DNA of 64,000 nucleotides, taken from positions 1 through 64,000 of the forward strand of contig JAFEBB010000033.1 of NCBI GenBank assembly GCA_018266075.1, in the 5' to 3' direction. Positions 58,164 to 64,000 of this stretch are shown piece after piece (within the stretch, counting starts at the first letter, position 1; each line of letters begins with the position of its first letter). Source of the DNA: Deltaproteobacteria bacterium. GTDB lineage: Bacteria > Myxococcota > Myxococcia > Myxococcales > SZAS-1. Both the position numbers and the translations under genes were made by a program. Under the pieces are notes generated by a model, which did no database searches, was not told the DNA's origin, and saw nothing but the letters and a program-made list of their open reading frames with translations.

Positions 58164-59123
58164 ATGTTGCGGCTCGCCCTCATCGCTCTGAGCGAGCTCG
58201 TCTTCACGCTCGGCCGACGGCTCACGCGCGGCCCCATGCGGCCAACGTGGACGTTCAAGCTCGAGTGGCTGGCGATGGCGCTTCATCGCGACACGCTGGC
58301 TTCGAGAGATGAAACCATTCGGTTACATCGCGCGCGCTCGGATGCGATGGCGGGCGAGCCCAAGCTGCTCGGGTTGCAGCGCGTGGACGAGACGATCGCA
58401 GGCGTACCGTGCGTGCGGCTGGAGCACGCGGACGGCGCGCCGAATCGGCCGCTGTTCGTGTACCTGCACGGCGGCGGCATGCAGAACGGGTCGTTCCGGA
58501 CGCACGGCGGGCTCGTCGCTGCGCTCGCGAAGAAGAGCGGCCTCGATGCGCTGGTTCCGCTCTATCGCCTCGCGCCCGAGCATCCGTATCCCGCGGGCCA
58601 TGACGACGTGACTGCGGTGGTGCGCGAGCTGAGCAAGTCGACACCGCTCGTGCTCGCGGGCGACTCCGCGGGCGGGCTCTTGATGCTTGGGCTCTGCATG
58701 CGGCTTCGGGCGGAGGGCCTCGCGATGCCGCTGCGAGGCGTGGCCATCTGCCCGTGGGTCGATCTCGCGCGCGAAGCGCCGAGCCGGGTCGAGAACACGC
58801 GCTTCGATTGGTGCCTCCGCGAGGACTGGCTGGCCTGGGCCGAGACCTACGCGCCGAACGTGAATCGCGAGACGCCCGAGCTCTCGCCCGTGCGCGCGGA
58901 CCTCACGGGCTTGCCGCCGCTGCTCGTGCAGTACGGTACCGCGGAGTGCATCGCCGACGAAGCGCACGCGCTTTGTGAGCAGCTGCGACGTGCGAACGTG
59001 AACGTCACCGAGCAGCCCTGGCCCGACATGATCCACGACTGGCACATCCTGGCGGGGCAGGGCATCCCGCAAGCAAGAGACGCCATCGATACCGCTGCGC
59101 GCTTCCTCGCGGGCCAACCCTGA
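58164..59123 (+). CDS. Alpha/beta hydrolase of the HSL (hormone-sensitive lipase-like) family
   Basis: A 319-residue esterase. The oxyanion motif is YLHGGGMQNGS and the nucleophile lies in LAGDSAGGLL. The Asp/His pair falls in YGTAECIADE and DMIHDWHIL. ATG 58164 avoids overlapping the divergent cyclase start; the frame is open further upstream to a GTG at 58044. A short N-terminal hydrophobic helix may anchor it. A TAAC-N6-type patch at 58312-58325 introduces a TTA Leu codon. Confidence 0.9.
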   Translation: MLRLALIALSELVFTLGRRLTRGPMRPTWTFKLEWLAMALHRDTLASRDETIRLHRARSDAMAGEPKLLGLQRVDETIAGVPCVRLEHADGAPNRPLFVYLHGGGMQNGSFRTHGGLVAALAKKSGLDALVPLYRLAPEHPYPAGHDDVTAVVRELSKSTPLVLAGDSAGGLLMLGLCMRLRAEGLAMPLRGVAICPWVDLAREAPSRVENTRFDWCLREDWLAWAETYAPNVNRETPELSPVRADLTGLPPLLVQYGTAECIADEAHALCEQLRRANVNVTEQPWPDMIHDWHILAGQGIPQARDAIDTAARFLAGQP

Positions 59124-59147
59124 CGCGTTCGGGTACCCTTCGCGGAC

Positions 59148-61769
59148 ATGCCCGCGCCCCTCGAGAAGCTGCTCCCCAAGCCTGGCGATCCACCGCTGTC
59201 GAGCGACGAGATCCTCTCGCGCTTCGTGGGCTACGTGGCCGACCAGGGCCTCGAGCTCTACCCCGCGCAGGAAGAAGCAATCCTGGAGCTGCTCGCGGGC
59301 AAGCACCTCTTCCTCGCCACGCCGACGGGATCGGGCAAGTCGCTGGTCGCGATGGCGGCCATCTTTCAGGCGCGCTGCGAGGGCAAGACCGCGTACTACA
59401 CGTGCCCCATCAAGGCGCTCGTGAACGAGAAGTTCTTCGCGCTCTGCGAGGCGTTCGGCGCCGAGAACGTGGGCATGGCCACGGGCGACGCGAGCATCAA
59501 CAAGGACGCGGCCATCGTGTGCTTCACGGCCGAGATTCTCGCCAACGCCGCCCTGCGCGATCCGTACCGCGAGATCGACTGCGTGGTGATGGACGAGTTC
59601 CACTACTACGCCGACAAGGATCGCGGCGTGGCCTGGCAGATCCCGCTGCTGCTGCTCGAGAAGACGCGCTTCCTGCTCATGAGCGCCACGCTCGGAGATA
59701 CTTCACACATCCAAGCAAAGTTGCAGGAGGTGTCGAAGCGCGAGGTGGCGAAGATTGCCAGCGCGCAGCGCCCGGTCCCGCTCGACTACGAGTACGCCGA
59801 GACGCCGCTGCACGAGACCATCCAGAAGCTGCTCGAGACGGAGCGCGCGCCGGTCTACCTCGTGAACTTCACGCAGCGTGCGGCCGCCGAGCAGGCCCAG
59901 GCGCTCACCAGCGTGAACTTCAGCAGCAAGGAGACGAAGGCCGCCATCGCCGCGGAGCTCGAAGGCGTCCGCTTCGACACGCCGTTCGGAAAGGACATGC
60001 AGCGCCTGCTGCGCCATGGCGTCGGGCTGCACCATGCGGGCCTACTTCCGAAGTATCGACTGCTCGTCGAGAAGCTCGCGCAGATGGGACATCTGAAAGT
60101 GGTGAGCGGCACGGACACGCTCGGCGTGGGCGTGAACATCCCCATTCGCACCGTGCTCTTCACGCAGCTCTGCAAGTACGACGGCGAGAAGACCGGCATC
60201 CTCACCGCGCGCGACTTCCATCAGATCGCCGGACGCGCGGGACGCAAGGGCTTCGACGATCGCGGCACCGTCGTCGCGCAGGCGCCCGAGCACGTCATCG
60301 AGAACGCGCGCATCGCTGAGAAGGGGAAGAAGAACGCCGTCAAGAAGCAGCCGCCCACCAAGGGCTACGTGCACTGGGACAAGAACACGTTCGAGAAGCT
60401 CATCGGCAAGGCGCCGGAGCCGCTCGAGTCGCGCTTTCAGGTCACGCACGGGATGCTGCTGAATCTCCTCCAGGCGTATCCGACGCCGTCCGCGTGGCGC
60501 TCCGAGCAGCCCGAGGCGCGCGGACCGAAGCCGCCGCGCGGTGGTGGCTATGGCCGACTCGTGCAGCTCATCTCGCGCTCGCACGACAACGCCTACCTGC
60601 AGCGCAAGCACCGGCGACATGCGAAGCGCGCCTTCTCGAGCTTGCGCAGCGCGGGGATCGTGAACGTCGTGTTCGGCGAGCAGAAGCTCGGGCGCTTCGT
60701 GGAAGTGAGCGATGCGCTCCAGCGAGATTTCTCACTCAACCATTCCCTTTCACTCTTCCTGCTCGACATCCTCGCGCGCATTCCGCGCGAGTCGGAGACC
60801 TACCCGCTCGACGTGATCAGCATGGTGGAGGCCATCCTCGAGAACCCGATGGCCGTGCTCTACAAGCAGGTCGACGAGCTCAAGACGCGCAAGATGACGG
60901 AGATGAAGGCGCAGGGCATGGAGTACGAGGAGCGCATCGCCGAGCTCGAGAAGATCACCTGGCCCAAGCCGCACGCGGATTTCATCTACGCGAACTTCAA
61001 CGCCTTCGAGCAGCTGCACCCGTGGCTGAGCGACGACGACATCCGGCCGAAGAGCGTCGCGCGCGAGCTGCTCGAGAGGTTCTGCACCTTCAACGACTAC
61101 GTGCGCGAGTATGGCCTGCAGCGCAGCGAGGGCGTGCTGCTGCGGTACTTGAGCGATGTGTACAAGACCGTGGTTCAGAACGTGCCCGAGACCTACAAGT
61201 CCGACGAGTTGCTCGATCACGTCGCCGCGCTGCGCACGCTCTTGCGCTCCACGGACTCGAGCCTGCTCGACGAGTGGGAGAGCCTCCGCAATCCTGGCGC
61301 GGCGAAGGAGCCGGGTGCTGTCGTTCCAACGGGCCCGCTGCCGCTCGATCACGATGCCAAGGCGTTCAACGCGCGCGTGCGCGCGGAGTTGCACCGGCTG
61401 GTGCGCGCGTTCGCAGCGAAGAACGCCGAGGACGCGCTCGCTGCCATCTTCGATCCCGACGAGCAGTGGGACGCCGCGAGGCTCGCCGAAGCGTGGAATC
61501 CCTTCTTCGCCGAGCACGACAAGTTCGATCTCACGCCGCAAGCGCGCCGGCCGCAGCACACCTTCATCACCAAATCCGGCCCGGGGAAGTACGACGTCCG
61601 GCAGCGCGTGTTCGCGTTCGAGCCGCCCAAGCCCCAGGTCCAGATCGAGGGCGTCGAGCCGGAGCCCGAGGAGCCGGGCGGCGAGTGGTTCCTCGAGGGC
61701 GTGGTGGATCTGTCCGTCGAGCGCCCCCCGGACGCGCCCCTCGTGGGCCTTCGCCGCTTCGGCCGCTGA
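59148..61769 (+). CDS. DEAD/DEAH-box helicase of the Ski2/DUF3516 type
   Basis: An 873-residue superfamily 2 helicase. Walker A is TPTGSGKS (Lys64), motif II is DEFH, motif III is SATLGD, and motif VI is HQIAGRAGRKG. The C-terminal ~450 residues match the DUF3516 extension found in bacterial Ski2-like proteins (GMLLNLLQAYPTP, YPLDVISMVEAILENPMAVL). It probably unwinds RNA in turnover or ribosome biogenesis. It starts 24 bases after the hydrolase gene. Confidence 0.94.
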   Translation: MPAPLEKLLPKPGDPPLSSDEILSRFVGYVADQGLELYPAQEEAILELLAGKHLFLATPTGSGKSLVAMAAIFQARCEGKTAYYTCPIKALVNEKFFALCEAFGAENVGMATGDASINKDAAIVCFTAEILANAALRDPYREIDCVVMDEFHYYADKDRGVAWQIPLLLLEKTRFLLMSATLGDTSHIQAKLQEVSKREVAKIASAQRPVPLDYEYAETPLHETIQKLLETERAPVYLVNFTQRAAAEQAQALTSVNFSSKETKAAIAAELEGVRFDTPFGKDMQRLLRHGVGLHHAGLLPKYRLLVEKLAQMGHLKVVSGTDTLGVGVNIPIRTVLFTQLCKYDGEKTGILTARDFHQIAGRAGRKGFDDRGTVVAQAPEHVIENARIAEKGKKNAVKKQPPTKGYVHWDKNTFEKLIGKAPEPLESRFQVTHGMLLNLLQAYPTPSAWRSEQPEARGPKPPRGGGYGRLVQLISRSHDNAYLQRKHRRHAKRAFSSLRSAGIVNVVFGEQKLGRFVEVSDALQRDFSLNHSLSLFLLDILARIPRESETYPLDVISMVEAILENPMAVLYKQVDELKTRKMTEMKAQGMEYEERIAELEKITWPKPHADFIYANFNAFEQLHPWLSDDDIRPKSVARELLERFCTFNDYVREYGLQRSEGVLLRYLSDVYKTVVQNVPETYKSDELLDHVAALRTLLRSTDSSLLDEWESLRNPGAAKEPGAVVPTGPLPLDHDAKAFNARVRAELHRLVRAFAAKNAEDALAAIFDPDEQWDAARLAEAWNPFFAEHDKFDLTPQARRPQHTFITKSGPGKYDVRQRVFAFEPPKPQVQIEGVEPEPEEPGGEWFLEGVVDLSVERPPDAPLVGLRRFGR

Positions 61770-61828
61770 TCCAGCGTTTGGGCTTGGTTGCAAGTGGATG
61801 TAGGATTTTGGGCGTAGCCCCCTGCGCC

Positions 61829-62794
61829 ATGAGCTCGCCCGTCCCCAGACCCGTCGCTGTGCCGCACGCGGAGCCCGCGCGGCGCCGCCGCATGATCGCC
61901 GTCGGAGGCGGGAAGGGCGGCATCGGCAAGACGCTCGTGTCCTCGAGCCTGGCCATCGAGCTCGCGCGCCGCGGCAAGGAAGTCGTGCTGCTCGACGCCG
62001 ATCTCGGCGGCGCCAACGTGCACACCTGCCTGGGCATGGACCCGCCGCTGGTCACGCTCTCGGACTTCGTGAACAAGCGCGTGGCGCGAATCGAAGACGT
62101 CGCGCTGCCGACGGGCATCGAGGGCCTGCGCGTGGTGGCCGGCGCGCTCGACGCGCTCGACGCCGCGAATCCCAAGTACCAGCAGAAGCAGAAGCTCTTG
62201 CGCCAGGTGCAGCAGCTCGACGTGGACTACGTGGTGCTCGATCTCGGCGCCGGCACGCACTTCAACGTGCTCGACTTCTTCCTCGTGGCCGACCAGGGCA
62301 TCGCGGTGCTCATGCCCGAGCCGACCAGCATCGAGAATGTTTACCGTTTTGTTAAGGCCGCGTTCTTCCGGCGGCTGGGCTACCTGTCGGATCAGCTGCC
62401 CATCAAGCAGCTCGTGGAGCAGGCCATGAGCCAGCGCGGCGCGCCGCGGACGCCGTATCAGCTCCTCACCGAGGTGGAGCGCCTGGCCCCCGAGGCCGCG
62501 CCGCTCATCCACCAGACCATCGCCTCCTACCGCCCCGGGCTCATCGTGAACCAGGCGCGCAGCCGCGAAGACTTGGAGATGGGCTACTCGGTCACGGCCG
62601 CGTGGAAGAAGTTCTTCGGCCTGGAGATGGATTTCCTGGGCGCGCTCTCCTACGACGACGAGGTCTGGCGCTCGGTGCGTCGACGCCGGCCGGTGCTGGT
62701 CGAGAAGCCGTCGTCGCGGGTGGCGCAAGACTTTGCTTCGGTGGTCAACGAGCTCCTCTTCCTCGAACAGCAACAGCGCGCGCGCTCCGCATGA
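61829..62794 (+). CDS. MinD/ParA-family ATPase
   Basis: A 321-residue P-loop ATPase. The deviant Walker A motif VGGGKGGIGKT has its signature Lys at residue 29. Switch I (LLDADLGGANVHTCLGM) and switch II (YVVLDLGAGTHFNVLDFF) are typical of the FlhG/MinD group in this phylum. The C-terminal third (MGYSVTAAWKKFFGLEMDFL) is shared with that group. It likely positions or counts a membrane or polar complex. The stop overlaps the next start (ATGA). Confidence 0.93.
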   Translation: MSSPVPRPVAVPHAEPARRRRMIAVGGGKGGIGKTLVSSSLAIELARRGKEVVLLDADLGGANVHTCLGMDPPLVTLSDFVNKRVARIEDVALPTGIEGLRVVAGALDALDAANPKYQQKQKLLRQVQQLDVDYVVLDLGAGTHFNVLDFFLVADQGIAVLMPEPTSIENVYRFVKAAFFRRLGYLSDQLPIKQLVEQAMSQRGAPRTPYQLLTEVERLAPEAAPLIHQTIASYRPGLIVNQARSREDLEMGYSVTAAWKKFFGLEMDFLGALSYDDEVWRSVRRRRPVLVEKPSSRVAQDFASVVNELLFLEQQQRARSA

Positions 62795-63831
62795 AGAGCC
62801 CCCTCGAACAGAATTACTACGAGCTGCTCGAGGTGCCGCGCGACGCGACGCTCGCCGAGGTCGATCGCGCCTACGATCGCGCGCGGGCGTACTACGGCGC
62901 GGGCAGCGTGGCCGTGTACACGCTGGTGCAGCCCGACGAGCTCAAGCGCGTCCAAGACCGCATCGACGAGGCGTATCTGATCCTCGCGGACGAGAAGGCG
63001 CGCCAGGAGTACGACGCGCGCATCGGTCCGCCGGGTCCCGACGAGCGCCCGCTGCACAAGGACGTGCGGCTCGCCCGCGAGAAGGACGAGGCCAAGAAGG
63101 AAGAAGCGCGCAAGGAGAAAGAGGCCGAGCGCCTGGAGGCCGAGAAGGCCGCCGAGAAAGCAGCCGAGCAGCCGCCTCCCGCGCCGCCGGCCACCGAGGC
63201 CAAGCCGCCCGAGCCCGAGGTGAAGCGCGAGCCGACCCCCGCGCCGATGCCTGCCGTCGCCAAGGAGCCCACGCCCGCGCCGATGCCGGCCGTGGCCAGG
63301 GACACGACTCCAACGCCGATGGCTGCCGTCGCGAAGGAGCCCGAGCCGAAGCCGTCGGAGCCGCCGCCTGCGTCCGTTGCGAACACTGCCCGGCCTCCCT
63401 CGCAGGCGAACAAGATGGCGAGCGAGGGCCCGCTCCCGCCGCCGTCGATGGACTACCCGGAGCCCACGCCGCGCGCGGCCGCGTTCGCTGCGACCGTGAA
63501 GAAGGAGCGGCCGCCGGAGGTCTCGCCGAAGCCGGCGCCGAAGCCCGAGGTGCCCGACGACGCGGTCTTCACCGGCGACCTCCTGAAGCGCCTGCGCGAG
63601 GCCGCCGGGATCACCCTGCACGAGCTCGCGGACCGCACCAAGATTGGCCGTCCGCACCTGGACAACATCGAGAACGATCGCTTCGGCGCGCTGCCGGCGC
63701 AGGTGTATCTGCGTGGCTTCCTGATGTCGTATGCGCGGGAGCTCCGGCTGGATCCGCTGCGAGTCTCCAAGAGCTACCTGGAGCAGGTGGCGGCCCAGAA
63801 GGGCAAGGCGGGGGCCAAGCCGCGAAGTTGA
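62791..63831 (+). CDS. J-like domain plus RodZ-type HTH protein
   Basis: A 346-residue protein coupled to the MinD-like ATPase. Residues ~5-75 resemble a J domain (NYYELLEVPRDATLAEVDRA, AYLILADEKARQEYDARIG), but the HPD tripeptide is missing, so DnaK stimulation is unlikely. A Lys/Glu helix and a long Pro/Ala linker with three 12-residue repeats follow. The last ~80 residues are a RodZ/HTH_25-type helix-turn-helix (LREAAGITLHELADRTKIGR, then HLDNIENDRF). Unlike RodZ, it has no membrane helix. It is probably the partner or regulator of the ATPase. Confidence 0.88.
   Translation: MKSPLEQNYYELLEVPRDATLAEVDRAYDRARAYYGAGSVAVYTLVQPDELKRVQDRIDEAYLILADEKARQEYDARIGPPGPDERPLHKDVRLAREKDEAKKEEARKEKEAERLEAEKAAEKAAEQPPPAPPATEAKPPEPEVKREPTPAPMPAVAKEPTPAPMPAVARDTTPTPMAAVAKEPEPKPSEPPPASVANTARPPSQANKMASEGPLPPPSMDYPEPTPRAAAFAATVKKERPPEVSPKPAPKPEVPDDAVFTGDLLKRLREAAGITLHELADRTKIGRPHLDNIENDRFGALPAQVYLRGFLMSYARELRLDPLRVSKSYLEQVAAQKGKAGAKPRS
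63229..63336 (+). repeat. Three 36-bp coding repeats in the linker of the J/HTH protein
   Basis: Units at 63229-63264, 63265-63300 and 63301-63336 encode EPTPAPMPAVAK, EPTPAPMPAVAR and DTTPTPMAAVAK. The third unit is diverged. Confidence 0.85.
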
Positions 63832-63887
63832 TTTCAGGGGGAAGCGTCCGTACCATCGTGCGGGTCTAGAGCTGAGAGGAACTCCGG

Positions 63888-64000
63888 GTGCCCATCACCG
63901 ACGAAGAGCGCGCGAAGGCCATGCGGTTGGCCCGCGCCATCGCCTCCGACATCTCCCTCTACAACGAGGAGAAGATCGTCAAGGGCATCCAGGCCGACAA
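63888..64000 (+). CDS. Conserved hypothetical protein, cut by the right window edge
   Basis: A GTG at 63888 with GAGAGGA upstream opens a frame that stays open to the edge (37 codons). The visible sequence (VPITDEERAKAMRLARAIAS, then DISLYNEEKIVKGIQAD) resembles a short segment I recall from proteins of deltaproteobacteria and myxobacteria that lie near MinD or regulatory genes. The function is unknown. Confidence 0.75.
   Translation, partial: MPITDEERAKAMRLARAIASDISLYNEEKIVKGIQAD

Overview
The window is GC-rich, densely coded DNA whose third codon positions are almost all G or C. Gene content points to a myxobacterium-like member of the Myxococcota. Indicators are two Ser/Thr kinases with HRD and DFG motifs (one with a C-terminal PEGA-like domain), class III nucleotide cyclases, a DUF4388 coiled-coil protein, many lipoproteins with Ser/Thr/Gly stalks behind the lipobox, an octaheme cytochrome c, and a MinD-type ATPase beside a J-like/HTH protein. 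I cannot name a species. The stretch reads as chromosome. I saw no rRNA, tRNA, insertion sequence, prophage or CRISPR array, and no gene-free stretch longer than about 200 bases.

Layout. 1-3.9 kb: DUF4388 protein (cut by the left edge) behind trmL, then a lipoprotein, a DUF192 protein and a degenerate PP2C-like protein. 3.9-8.4 kb (minus strand): a sugar-nucleotide transferase/anomeric sugar kinase pair resembling MurU-AmgK, a small protein with duplicated Cys3His modules, and a Ser/Thr kinase with an N-terminal zinc ribbon. 8.5-16.3 kb: msrP-msrQ, a CBM9-like lipoprotein, a truncated DUF4303 remnant, a translationally coupled lipoprotein pair (S15 peptidase plus methyltransferase-like protein), and a frameshifted SDR gene coupled to an unknown gene. 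16.3-23.6 kb: two large membrane proteins (GT-C-like and YfhO-like), an octaheme cytochrome c, a CcsA-type heme-export protein and a DUF2203 protein. 23.7-27.5 kb: two secreted cyclophilins followed by era and der.

27.5-40.4 kb: outer-membrane-type proteins, a PEGA Ser/Thr kinase divergent from a TonB-like gene, an M13 metallopeptidase, TPR lipoproteins, a DUF2804 protein and a cyclase with a zinc-motif N-terminus. 40.5-42.6 kb: two nucleotide-sugar SDR enzymes behind a recognisable sigma-70-type promoter. 43-47.6 kb: lepA and small proteins (EF-hand, DUF1905, SGNH hydrolase). 47.6-54.4 kb: an M28 peptidase-PDZ-propeller fusion, signal peptidase I, selA, an HNH endonuclease, a DUF1569 protein and a secreted Cys-rich protein. 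54.5-64 kb: an NBR1-Ig-like lipoprotein, a GNAT, a membrane cyclase, an alpha/beta hydrolase, a DUF3516-type helicase, the MinD-like/J-HTH pair and a gene cut by the right edge.

Functional themes are envelope and lipoprotein biology, peptidoglycan salvage, periplasmic redox and methionine-sulfoxide repair, and signalling by kinases and cyclic nucleotides. The most unusual non-genic signal is a dispersed imperfect palindrome, TAAC-N6-GTTA. I found ten copies by eye, most of them inside genes, where they break the local codon preference. The most unusual gene arrangement is a predicted lipoprotein with a SAM-methyltransferase fold, coupled to an S15-peptidase lipoprotein. The minus-strand octaheme gene also carries an AT-rich perfect hairpin over one of its heme-binding codon sets.
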